Shown one piece after another: positions 56,188 to 64,000 of a stretch of DNA of 64,000 nucleotides. This stretch comes from an uncultured Eubacteriales bacterium (GTDB lineage Bacteria > Bacillota > Clostridia > Oscillospirales > Acutalibacteraceae). The position numbers and the translations under genes were made by a program. Every line of letters starts with the position of its first letter. Position 1 is the stretch's first letter. The stretch is from the NCBI GenBank assembly GCA_934486895.1, contig CAKSQZ010000006.1, positions 10,934 to 74,933 of the forward strand, written 5' to 3'. The notes under the pieces are model-generated. The model had not been told where the DNA came from. It searched no databases and saw only the letters and a list, made by a program, of their open reading frames with translations.

Positions 56188-57567
56188 TTAAATGATCCTT
56201 TTCTTTTTCCAAACGCCGGAACGATAATAGATAAAGCCGATAAGCACTGTTGAGATCGGCGATACTGCAGCGGAGATACCGATTCCGAGCATTCCGAGAT
56301 CACATCCGAGTGCCAAAATATATGCGAGAGGAACACGGATTCCGATTGACGAAACAAATGAACTTATCATTGTTACCATTGTTTTGCCCGAACCGTTGAT
56401 AAGTCCGTTAAAGCAGAAACCGACCGACACTATCAGGCTGTCAAAGCACAAAAGCCGCAGGTATGTCACCGAAGTGCCGACGATCTCGGTCATTTGCTGT
56501 TCGGTGTAGCCGCCTGTTGTGCCGATGAACGCATCGACGATAGCTTCGGGGAAGATCTGCATGAGTGCAAACACGACCACCGCTATAACAACCGTGATAC
56601 CCATTCCGACTTTGAGTGTTTTGACCGCACGTTTATAATCGCCTGCGCCGATATTCTGCCCCGACATAGACGCAATAGACGACGACATCGCAATACCTGG
56701 TAAGATCGCAAAGCTGTTTACCTTGCCGCCGATACCGATTGCTGTGCCGCCTGCGATACCGCCGACGGCGTTTGCAAGCGAGGTGAGTGCCAAAAACGAA
56801 AAGCTGACGAGAGTCTGCTGAGCCATTGTGGGCAGTCCAACTTTAACAAGCTTTACAAGCTTATCCTTATGGATCCTGAACGACCGGGGTTTGAAATCGA
56901 AGATAAAGCCGTTCATCTTGAGATACACGACAGACATGATAAAGCTGAGTGCCTGAGCGATGACCGTTGCCCATGCCGCACCTGCCGCTCGCATATCAAA
57001 CACGCCGACAAACAAAAGATCGAGCACAATATTGGTGACGGCGGCGATAGCGACAAACCAAAGCGGACGCTTTGAATCGCCGAGCGCACGCAAGACTGCG
57101 CTGACAGCGTTGTATCCTACGATAAAGACTGTGCCGCCGATGCAGATATTAAGGTAATCAAGCGCATCGGAAAAGCTTTCATCAGGTGTGTTGAGCAGCT
57201 TCAGACATCCGGAGCCTGTTGCGAGCAGCACAACAGTAACGACAAGCGCCGACAAAAGAAATATTGTGAACAGTGTGCCGATGGTTTCTTTGACATCCTT
57301 CATCATTTTTGCGCCGAGATACTGCGCTATCAGCACTGTTCCGCCTATTGAAAAGCCGACGATAACATTGGTTACGACCAGCGTTATCTGCGAGCTGTTT
57401 TGAACGGCGTTGATACCGTTCGGTCCCATGAACCAGCCGACTATCATAAGGTCTGCCAAACCATAGACGCTTTGAATAAACATTGATAAAAGGAACGGCC
57501 ACGAAAATTTTATAAGCTGTTTTGCGACACTTCCCTGTGTCAGATCATTTGTGAATTTATCAGACAT
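56188..57567 (-). CDS. MATE family efflux transporter
   Basis: A 459-residue exporter of the multidrug and toxin extrusion family with twelve membrane segments, driven by sodium or protons. Marks are LIKFSWPFLLSMFIQSVYGL near residue 18, VGWFMGPNGINAV and GGTAIGIGGKVNSFAILPG near 280. Substrate unknown. It lies 34 nt after the transpeptidase gene with no terminator between, so it may be part of the cell-wall operon. Confidence 0.93.
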   Translation of the reverse strand: MSDKFTNDLTQGSVAKQLIKFSWPFLLSMFIQSVYGLADLMIVGWFMGPNGINAVQNSSQITLVVTNVIVGFSIGGTVLIAQYLGAKMMKDVKETIGTLFTIFLLSALVVTVVLLATGSGCLKLLNTPDESFSDALDYLNICIGGTVFIVGYNAVSAVLRALGDSKRPLWFVAIAAVTNIVLDLLFVGVFDMRAAGAAWATVIAQALSFIMSVVYLKMNGFIFDFKPRSFRIHKDKLVKLVKVGLPTMAQQTLVSFSFLALTSLANAVGGIAGGTAIGIGGKVNSFAILPGIAMSSSIASMSGQNIGAGDYKRAVKTLKVGMGITVVIAVVVFALMQIFPEAIVDAFIGTTGGYTEQQMTEIVGTSVTYLRLLCFDSLIVSVGFCFNGLINGSGKTMVTMISSFVSSIGIRVPLAYILALGCDLGMLGIGISAAVSPISTVLIGFIYYRSGVWKKKRII

Positions 57568-57601
57568 TTGCTTTCTTCATACCTTTCTTTACACTAAAAA
57601 A

Positions 57602-58981
57602 TCAAAACTCCACATTTTTCTTTATCGAACCGAGCACTGTCGCCGCGATGTTGCAGGCGACCGAGCTGCCTGCACCGGAGTTTTCCGCAACAACGACAAA
57701 CGCAAGAGGATAATCCTCATCTCTTGAGAAACCGACAAAAACAGAATGGGGAGTTCTGCCCTTGCCGACCTCCGCTGTGCCTGACTTAGCACACACATCG
57801 AGACCGTGGAAACGCCATGTGCCGTAGTTGTTTTCAACGGCATAAGCCATAAGATCGGTCACCTCTTTGGAAACCTTTTCGCTGAATACCGAACGGGTGC
57901 CGTTCATCAGCCGCATTTTCACCGGAACACCGAGAGGCGTTGTTGCTTTTTCGATCATATACGGCTCTATGGCAGTGCCGCCGTTTGCGATACCGCCGAG
58001 CATTGTGAGATACTGAAGCGGATTCATCATATTTGTGTGCTGACCCATGCCTGCCCACGCAAGATCGATATCGCGTGTGTCGCTTACATTGAAATACGAT
58101 GTTTTAGCATCGATCCCGTCAAGGCTGAACGATTTATTAAAGCCGGCTTTTGCTGCATACTCGGTCATTTTCTCCTGCCCGAGATCAACTGCGAGCTGGC
58201 TGAAATAAGCATTGCACGAATGGGAAAACGCGCTTTTAAGCGTTTGCTTGCCATGGTTGCCCATGCAGGATATCCACTCGCCGTTTATTTCGACGCCTCC
58301 CTTGCAGACATACTCCCTGTCATAAATATCGCTGAAAGTGTCGATACCTGCGGCGGCGGTTATGATCTTGAATGTCGAACCGGGAGTATAATCAGCCGAG
58401 AGAAATCGGTTGATAAACACACCTTTATACTCGCCGTTTTTTGCTTTTTCACTGTCGGACGACGAGCTGATATCATAAGTCGGGGTGCTGACCATGCAGA
58501 TAAGCTCGCCCGTTTTATAGTTATACACGCCGACTGTGCCTTTTCTGCTGCCTAACGCTTTATACGCCGAGGCACAGACAGGCGCGCTGAGAGTCGTTTT
58601 TATATCGTTGCCGAGGTTTGAGTGCTGATAAGCGCCGTCGAGCAGGTTGAAGTCGCAAAGCAAACCGAGATAGCTGCTTTGCAGACCTGTTTCGATATGA
58701 CCGCTCAGGTCGCCAACCGCATGGAGCGTTGCTTTGCGGATCGATTCATCGGAATTATAGACGCGCTTTCCGTCCTCGGTGCTGACAAGAGTTGTCCCGT
58801 CTCTATCGGTTATCTTGCCGGCTCTTAAAAGCTCGCCGTTTTTGAAAAGGTGGGTGTTTGACGGATATAAGCCCCAATCACTGCCGCTGACAACATACTC
58901 GCCGCACAAAAACACTGTGCCCGACAGAAACAACGCTGCGATGATCATCATTATAACCGCTCTTGCTCTCATTTGTTTCAC
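57602..58981 (-). CDS. Penicillin-binding transpeptidase, PbpA/FtsI-like
   Basis: A class B type penicillin-binding protein that cross-links peptidoglycan outside the membrane. The 459-residue protein has an N-terminal membrane anchor (about 8-30), a short dimerisation part, then STFK (SxxK nucleophile, near residue 208), SCN (SxN, near 262) and KSGTAEV (KSG, near 402). It is shorter than FtsI and resembles the PbpA group. The start is a GTG at 58981, 9 nt after GGGAG. It lies 23 nt after a SEDS gene, its likely glycosyltransferase partner. Confidence 0.93.
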   Translation of the reverse strand: MKQMRARAVIMMIIAALFLSGTVFLCGEYVVSGSDWGLYPSNTHLFKNGELLRAGKITDRDGTTLVSTEDGKRVYNSDESIRKATLHAVGDLSGHIETGLQSSYLGLLCDFNLLDGAYQHSNLGNDIKTTLSAPVCASAYKALGSRKGTVGVYNYKTGELICMVSTPTYDISSSSDSEKAKNGEYKGVFINRFLSADYTPGSTFKIITAAAGIDTFSDIYDREYVCKGGVEINGEWISCMGNHGKQTLKSAFSHSCNAYFSQLAVDLGQEKMTEYAAKAGFNKSFSLDGIDAKTSYFNVSDTRDIDLAWAGMGQHTNMMNPLQYLTMLGGIANGGTAIEPYMIEKATTPLGVPVKMRLMNGTRSVFSEKVSKEVTDLMAYAVENNYGTWRFHGLDVCAKSGTAEVGKGRTPHSVFVGFSRDEDYPLAFVVVAENSGAGSSVACNIAATVLGSIKKNVEF

Positions 58982-59004
58982 AAAGCGTCACTCCCTTTCA
59001 AATA

Positions 59005-60645
59005 CTATTCTCTTGCCACGGCGGGCACAAACTGCCGCCCTGCCGCCTTGATAAACGAAAGCATCAACCAGCTTGCGATCATACTTGAGCCGCCGTTGCT
59101 TACAAACGGAATTGTTACGCCTGTGAGCGGCAGGACATCGGTTGAGCCGAAAATATTAAGCGAGATCTGAAACAAAAACATCCCCGCCGCCGCACACGAA
59201 ACGATAGCATAATACGCGGACGATGTACATGATGTGCGCTTGAACGCATAGAGTGCAAGCAGCACAAAGCACGAAATCGCACAAAACGCCGTGATCATTC
59301 CCCATTCCTCGCACACAAAGCCGAACACAAGATCGGTGTCCGACGCGGCGACAACGCTTAAATTGCCGTTGCCTGCTCCCATGCCGAACAGTCCGCCGCT
59401 TGCTATTGCGATTAGCGTTCGTGTTTGCTGATAGCCTCTGTCGGAAGCGAGCTCCCAAACATGGCGGTATGCCGAGAAGCGGTTTAAAACATACGGCATG
59501 AGCCCTATAATAACGACAACACCGACAGCGGCAACGCCGAGGATCGCGAGGATCGGCACGATATTGCCCTGCCGCATATAGATTATTATAAGCATTGTGA
59601 CAAAATAGATCGAGGCAGTTCCGAAGTCACGCATTAAGAACAGCGCGCCGATACAGCAAAATGCAAAGCCGATATACAGGAGCAGCCGCTTTGTGCTTAT
59701 CATCTGAAGCAAGGTTGCGCCTCCCGCAAAGATCAGCACGAATTTTATCAACTCGGACGGCTGAAATGAAAATGAGCCGATCGATATCCAGTTTCGAGCA
59801 CCGTTGATATACTCACCGAAGATGATATTATACAAAAATAGAACGCCCGCGCAGATCATTGCGACATATTGCAGCTTTGTTACAAGCTGAGGGCGCTTTA
59901 AAACAAAGTTTGCCGCGAAGTATCCTATAATGCCTATTATCGCGCAGATTATCAGCTTTAAAACAGATTTAGGCGACGCGCTCGAGCAGACCATTATGCC
60001 GAATGTTGTCAGGAAAAAGCCGATCATTTCGATTTGGATATTTCCCTTGAAGCCCGAGATCAAAAAGACTGTCCACTCAGCGGCGACAAGCAGAACAAAA
60101 GCTATCGGAACGGCGATATACAGCTCGGAACGAAGATCGACCGCAAGCTCACACAGGCAAAGCACCTGAAAGATCGTCAGCAAAACCGCCTGTTTTATCG
60201 CTCTTTTTTCGAGCTTCGGACTTGCTTCTTCAACAAGATCATTGATGTCGCTCACAAAAAATTTAAGCTTTATGCCGCCGACGGATATAATATCACCGTC
60301 ATCTATATAAGCCCAGCCGTCAACCGGAATGTCGTTGACGAGGATCTCCTGATTTGAAAGTGCGGTGAGTTTAAAACCGTCCTCATCGCTGTATGTCAAA
60401 AGTGCGGCTCTGCGCGATACCGAGCCGAAATTCAGCCTTATATCGCTGATCTTACTGCGGCCGATGAAGTTCTCGCACGACACGATATCATACTCGGCAG
60501 GCGTGTCTATCATTGCGAGCGACGCAATAACAGGAAGCCGGCGGCGGCGAAGCAGTGTGCGAAACAGGCTGACTGTGAGAAACACACAGACGGCCGGTAT
60601 CACTATTCTGAGCACCATGAGTATGTAGCCGAATATCATTTCCAT
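59005..60645 (-). CDS. FHA domain fused to SEDS glycosyltransferase (RodA/FtsW family)
   Basis: A 546-residue protein joining a phosphopeptide-binding FHA domain to a peptidoglycan polymerase. Order: one membrane segment (about 5-28), cytosolic FHA-like fold (about 35-130, with FIGRSKISDIRL, VSRRAALL and ILVNDIPVDGW), then about ten SEDS segments (150-535) with INGARNWISIGSFSFQPSEL and MRDFGTAS, and PFVSNGGSSM near the end, all family motifs. The adjacent transpeptidase completes a SEDS-PBP pair. The FHA suggests control by a Ser/Thr kinase, which is not in this window. AAGGAG precedes the ATG by 10 nt. Confidence 0.92.
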   Translation of the reverse strand: MEMIFGYILMVLRIVIPAVCVFLTVSLFRTLLRRRRLPVIASLAMIDTPAEYDIVSCENFIGRSKISDIRLNFGSVSRRAALLTYSDEDGFKLTALSNQEILVNDIPVDGWAYIDDGDIISVGGIKLKFFVSDINDLVEEASPKLEKRAIKQAVLLTIFQVLCLCELAVDLRSELYIAVPIAFVLLVAAEWTVFLISGFKGNIQIEMIGFFLTTFGIMVCSSASPKSVLKLIICAIIGIIGYFAANFVLKRPQLVTKLQYVAMICAGVLFLYNIIFGEYINGARNWISIGSFSFQPSELIKFVLIFAGGATLLQMISTKRLLLYIGFAFCCIGALFLMRDFGTASIYFVTMLIIIYMRQGNIVPILAILGVAAVGVVVIIGLMPYVLNRFSAYRHVWELASDRGYQQTRTLIAIASGGLFGMGAGNGNLSVVAASDTDLVFGFVCEEWGMITAFCAISCFVLLALYAFKRTSCTSSAYYAIVSCAAAGMFLFQISLNIFGSTDVLPLTGVTIPFVSNGGSSMIASWLMLSFIKAAGRQFVPAVARE

Positions 60646-60808
60646 TTAAATATTTCTCCTTAACGGTATATTATCGACAAAATCGGTTTTTTTCATTTAT
60701 TATGTATTTCGTTTGTTAAAACTTCACTTTAAAATTGGCTGAATTCTTTTTGAAAATCCGACATGAACAAACGCACACTAATGATAAAATAAAGAAAGGA
60801 TCAAAGTT

Positions 60809-61156
60809 ATGAATATTAGAATTTGTGCGCGTTTTGAAGATCCGGAGTCGGCAGACAGAGTGATCAGACAATTAGAAAGGCTGAGAGCCACTCATATAAA
60901 GATCGTGAATTATGTGGAGCGATCGGACGATCTGCCTGTTAATTATCCGCTGAAGCCTGAATATCTTAACGGCTCTCACACCGCTTATCTAAACGGTTTT
61001 CCGCATATTTTAAGCGGAGGCCCGATCTACAACGAATATTTCGAGCCTGCCGAAAGAAACGGAGTCACGCTTTCGTTTTGTATTCCCTCTGACTTTGCGG
61101 CAAGAGCGAAAAGTGCAGTGCTTCAAAACGGAGGATCATCAGTTTCTGTAATTTAA
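60809..61156 (+). CDS. Unknown small protein, possible ferredoxin-like fold
   Basis: A 115-residue protein I do not recognise. The first 40 residues (beta-strand, ARFEDPESADRVIRQLERL helix, strand) and the last 25 (strand, AARAKSAVLQNGG helix, strand) look like two halves of a beta-alpha-beta fold; between them lies a Tyr/Asn/Pro-rich loop. AAAGGA is 10 nt ahead of the ATG. The 163-nt space before it is divergent from the SEDS gene; its AT-rich DNA has TAAAAT near 60784 but no good -35. Confidence 0.72.
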   Translation: MNIRICARFEDPESADRVIRQLERLRATHIKIVNYVERSDDLPVNYPLKPEYLNGSHTAYLNGFPHILSGGPIYNEYFEPAERNGVTLSFCIPSDFAARAKSAVLQNGGSSVSVI

Positions 61157-61221
61157 AAGTGGGATGTATCATATAATTGACTGTAAGAAACACAAACAAA
61201 AGGAAAGGGATTGATACAAAA

Positions 61222-62142
61222 ATGAAGAGATATCTTCCGGAGGGAAGCCTTATCGGAACGAGCGAAAACGCACAACGACTGCGAACGCCGCTTACCGTTG
61301 CAGACTGTTTTGCAAAAGGGATCGTGCTTGAAGCGCGGGCAAGCGTTTGCAACGCGAATCATGATCTGATAGTTGATCTCGGCTGCATGAAAGGCATTAT
61401 TCCCCGCTGTGAGGGAGCGCTCGGGATCGACGACGGATCGGTGAGAGATATTGCTATCATCTCGAGAGTGGGCAAACCTATCTGCTTTATCATAACGGCG
61501 ATCGATGTCGATGAAAATGATCAGCCTGTTGCCATGCTTTCGCGAAGGCTGGCACAGAAGGAATGTGTTGATAACTATATCAGCCGGCTTAAAAGCGGCG
61601 ATGTTGTTGATGCGGTGGTAACTCATCTTGAGCCGTTCGGCGCATTTTGTGATATCGGCTGCGGCATACCGTCGCTTATGCCGATCGATGCTATATCAGT
61701 CTCCAGAATAAGCCACCCGAGAGACAGGTTCTGCGCCGGAGACAGAATAAAAGCTGTTGTGAAAAGTGTTGAGAACTCGAGGATAACTCTTTCGCAGAAA
61801 GAGCTGCTCGGAACCTGGGAAGAAAACGCAAAAATGTTTCGCGCGGGGGAGACTGTTTCGGGTGTGATACGTTCGGTCGAAAGCTACGGCGTTTTTGTTG
61901 AGCTGACGCCGAATCTTGCGGGGCTTGCGGAGCCGAAAGACAATATTGCGCCGTCGCAGACGGCAAGTGTCTACATAAAAAGCATTATTCCCGAAAAGAT
62001 GAAAATAAAACTCATTATTATCGATTCGTTTGACTCGGCATTGCCGTCTCAGAAGCCGAGATATTTCTTCACCGAAGATCATCTCGATTCATGGCAGTAT
62101 TCGCCGCAAAGCTCGCAAAAGCTGATAGAATCGGTGTTTTGA
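61222..62142 (+). CDS. S1 RNA-binding domain protein
   Basis: A 306-residue cytoplasmic protein with S1-type OB folds, probably contacting RNA or ribosomes. One clear S1 copy lies at about 126-192 (LKSGDVVDAVVTHLEPFGAF to SRITLSQKELLG) and a second at about 205-270 (AGETVSGVIRSVESYGVFVE); the first 100 residues hold a more divergent copy. It resembles the Clostridia relatives of ribosomal S1 but is much shorter. The ATG at 61222 follows AAAGGG at about 12 nt. No enzyme domain is seen. Confidence 0.85.
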   Translation: MKRYLPEGSLIGTSENAQRLRTPLTVADCFAKGIVLEARASVCNANHDLIVDLGCMKGIIPRCEGALGIDDGSVRDIAIISRVGKPICFIITAIDVDENDQPVAMLSRRLAQKECVDNYISRLKSGDVVDAVVTHLEPFGAFCDIGCGIPSLMPIDAISVSRISHPRDRFCAGDRIKAVVKSVENSRITLSQKELLGTWEENAKMFRAGETVSGVIRSVESYGVFVELTPNLAGLAEPKDNIAPSQTASVYIKSIIPEKMKIKLIIIDSFDSALPSQKPRYFFTEDHLDSWQYSPQSSQKLIESVF

Positions 62143-62149
62143 AAATAAC

Positions 62150-62180
62150 GGCAGGCGGAATTGCTTCCGCCTGTTTCTTA
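62150..62180. terminator. Terminator between the S1 gene and the AI-2E permease gene
   Basis: GCAGGCGGAA and TTCCGCCTG form a 9-bp stem with a 4-nt loop (62152-62173), then TTTCTTATT. It ends the S1-domain gene, and may also serve the convergent gene. Confidence 0.7.
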
Positions 62181-63446
62181 TTCTGCTGTGTTTTCCTCAG
62201 TGTTGTCCGTCTCAGAATCCGAGGCGGACTCTTCTTTTTTATTCGGGCGAACTCTTATTTTAACCATTTCATCGATAGAAACTCCCTCATAATTAGCCGA
62301 CTCCGCAGGCAGCCGCTTGCGCTCAAGCTTACGATTGACCATACCTCTGATCATCGAGAACAGGACAGAGCACATCGGTACGGCGATTATCATGCCGACA
62401 ACGCCGAACACGCCGCCGCAGAAGATGATCGAAAACATTACCCACAGCGCAGGCATGCCTGTTTTCTGACCGACAACTCGCGGAGTTATAAAGTTGGCGT
62501 CCAACTGCTGGATCGAAACGAGCGCGATAGTCAGCCAAACCGCTTTAAGCGGATCAATAACAAGCACGATCAGAACGCTCGGAATGCCTCCTATAAACGG
62601 GCCGAAATACGGGATAACATTTGTCATACCGACGATAACGCCGATAAGCGTCGCATATGGGATCTGACACAGCATCGACACGATAAATGTCAGGCAGCCG
62701 ACGATAAACGCATCGGTGAACACGCCGGAGAGATATTTGCCGAAAGTGATATGGCTTTCGCCGACAAAGCGTTGTAATTTAAGCATGGAACGGCGCGAGA
62801 ATATTGAAAAGCCGAGCTTCTTGCTCTGTGCTAAAAGCTTTTCTTTATTATAGAGCATATAGATGCTCGCGATCGCACCGATGACAAATGTGAACACGCC
62901 CGACGCTATCGAAACAGTTACGTCTTTAATGACAACAAGATCGGAAATATCAAAGTTTTTGATATAATTAACGAGCCAGCCGAGTGCCTTTGAAAGCACA
63001 TCATTGATAACGGAATCGGAAATCCCGAAGCCGAGGCTCTTGACCCATTCGGTAAACGAGCTGTAATAAGACGGGATATTCGCAATAAGCTCGGTGATAC
63101 TTGTTATGACCTGCGGAATAACGATATAGAGCAGGAATGTGATAATGCCCAGTATCAGCAGATATGTTGTGAGCAAGGCTATGGATTTTGTAAGGCGCGG
63201 ATGCGGCTTTTTGCGGTTGAACAGCTTGCCGAACACCTTATAGCGGAAGAAATTATAGCAGGGGTTTATCAGATAAGCGATGACAAATCCGACTATAAAC
63301 GGCATTATAATACCGATTAAGCCTTTGATAACCGACCACAGCTGCGGAATATATGTCAGCAGGAAGCTGAGCACCACAACTGCACTGAGACTCAGAAAAA
63401 GATACAATGCCCGCAGAGCCATTCGTTTGTTCCACAAATTTTTCAT
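62178..63446 (-). CDS. AI-2E family (PerM/YtvI-like) membrane permease
   Basis: A 422-residue membrane protein with about eight segments, of the AI-2E/TqsA/YtvI family. Marks are GLIGIIMPFIVGFVIAYLIN near residue 37, the large loop at about 110-180, and GMTNVIPYFGPFIGGIPSVL near 275-294. Members have been linked to signal export, sodium-proton exchange or sporulation; the substrate here is open. A Ser/Glu-rich tail ends it. feoB lies 24 nt upstream on the same strand. Confidence 0.9.
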   Translation of the reverse strand: MKNLWNKRMALRALYLFLSLSAVVVLSFLLTYIPQLWSVIKGLIGIIMPFIVGFVIAYLINPCYNFFRYKVFGKLFNRKKPHPRLTKSIALLTTYLLILGIITFLLYIVIPQVITSITELIANIPSYYSSFTEWVKSLGFGISDSVINDVLSKALGWLVNYIKNFDISDLVVIKDVTVSIASGVFTFVIGAIASIYMLYNKEKLLAQSKKLGFSIFSRRSMLKLQRFVGESHITFGKYLSGVFTDAFIVGCLTFIVSMLCQIPYATLIGVIVGMTNVIPYFGPFIGGIPSVLIVLVIDPLKAVWLTIALVSIQQLDANFITPRVVGQKTGMPALWVMFSIIFCGGVFGVVGMIIAVPMCSVLFSMIRGMVNRKLERKRLPAESANYEGVSIDEMVKIRVRPNKKEESASDSETDNTEENTAE

Positions 63447-63470
63447 TTGATCCCTGTCCTTTCATGCTTG

Positions 63471-64000
63471 TTACAACCCGATAAGTAAGCCAATGCGATA
63501 AACCGCAAAGGCGGATATCCACGCCGCAAGGAAATGATATGCGAGCGTTAAAAATGCGTATTTTTTGCTGTTCATCTCTTTGAACAGCGTCGATATTGCG
63601 GCGATACACGGTGTGTACATCAATGTGAATACCATGAATGATAACGATGACGCCGCTGTGAACACCGATGAAAGATCGTTTGCCGTGAGCATAGACAGCG
63701 TTCCCGCGACGGCCTCTTTTGCGATAACGCCTGACAGAAGTGCCGATGCGGCCCGACTGCTTCCGAAGCCGAGCGGCTTTATTATGAAAACGAGCTGATC
63801 CGCAATGTCTTTTAAAGCACCGTTATTCGGCTTATATTCAAGCGAAAAGCTGAAGTTATCCAGCAGCCATATCGCTGCGAACGCAAGTATCAAAACCGTG
63901 CCCGCCTTTTCCGCAAAGCCTTTGAGCTTATCGCCCGTGTGCTTAAAAAGGCTTTTTAAAGACGGCAGGCGGTAAGGCGGCTGTTCCATTATGAAAACAG
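63471..64000 (-). CDS. feoB: Ferrous iron transporter FeoB, C-terminal part
   Basis: The C-terminal 170 or so residues of FeoB, the GTP-driven membrane importer of ferrous iron. Visible are the EQPPYRLPSLKSLF segment (a family mark), a long hydrophobic segment at VLILAFAAIWLLDNFSFSL, then SALLSGVIAKEAVAGTLSML (the Gate motif) and FTLMYTPCIAAISTLFKE. The N-terminal G domain lies beyond the right edge, so the CDS is partial. It is 24 nt before the AI-2E gene, with which it may be co-transcribed. Confidence 0.92.
   Translation of the reverse strand, partial: VFIMEQPPYRLPSLKSLFKHTGDKLKGFAEKAGTVLILAFAAIWLLDNFSFSLEYKPNNGALKDIADQLVFIIKPLGFGSSRAASALLSGVIAKEAVAGTLSMLTANDLSSVFTAASSLSFMVFTLMYTPCIAAISTLFKEMNSKKYAFLTLAYHFLAAWISAFAVYRIGLLIGL

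Noticed and set aside
62091..62777. 228-codon plus-strand frame opposite the AI-2E permease gene
   Set aside because: It is an antisense reading of a conserved membrane protein, rich in His, Asp and Arg, without a start site.

Overview
The window reads as chromosomal DNA of a spore-forming, fibre-degrading member of the Bacillota, most likely class Clostridia near Ruminococcus (inferred from gene content and order, not from a database search). Support: the S10-spc ribosomal order with a zinc-type S14; a 6S RNA and L10, L20 and FMN leaders of Bacillota type; sporulation genes sigK, spoIIID and ytfJ/gerW; and a secreted GH9 glycoside hydrolase carrying a dockerin, the hallmark of cellulosome-like systems. 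Base composition is even and no phage, insertion sequence, integrated element or CRISPR array was seen.

Left part (1-10.2 kb, minus strand): nineteen S10-spc ribosomal protein genes, rpsJ to rpsE (rpsE is cut by the left edge), behind a strong promoter with A-tracts and a structured leader of about 300 nt. A small plus-strand gene separates them from rplJ-rplL, which has its own promoter and an L10 leader with an attenuator. The rpoBC genes are not between rplL and rpsJ.

10.2-29.2 kb (minus): sixteen tightly packed genes read rlmB-like, dprA, topA, trmFO, plsX, rnc, radical SAM, smc, ftsY, rdgB, yhbY, nadD, yqeK, LCP, rsfS, leuS. Most gaps are under 20 nt or are overlaps; no internal terminator was seen. 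They serve RNA processing, DNA topology and uptake, lipid and NAD synthesis, secretion and the cell wall. Upstream lies infC-rpmI-rplT with an L20-type leader; infC appears to start at AUC.

30.6-38.2 kb (mixed strands): a DUF1292 protein, 6S RNA, two convergent DNA-repair genes, an orphan solute-binding lipoprotein, a zinc-ribbon membrane protein, a DMT transporter, a SWIM zinc-finger protein, an unknown helical protein and tRNA-Gly.

38.2-47 kb: sigK, a CPBP protease, tadA, ychF behind an unrecognised structured leader, pyrC, pyrF, an unknown gene, spoIIID and the GH9-dockerin enzyme. 47-54.3 kb: FMN riboswitch-ribU, a Xer-type recombinase, then M50 peptidase-scpA-scpB-DUF2953-ytfJ-D,D-carboxypeptidase-rluB and a small unknown gene.

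54.3-64 kb: a Crp/Fnr regulator divergent from a ferredoxin-like gene and a cupin, with a palindrome placed for class II activation; a MATE exporter; a transpeptidase and an FHA-SEDS glycosyltransferase fusion; an unknown gene; an S1-domain protein; an AI-2E family permease; and the 3' end of feoB cut by the right edge.
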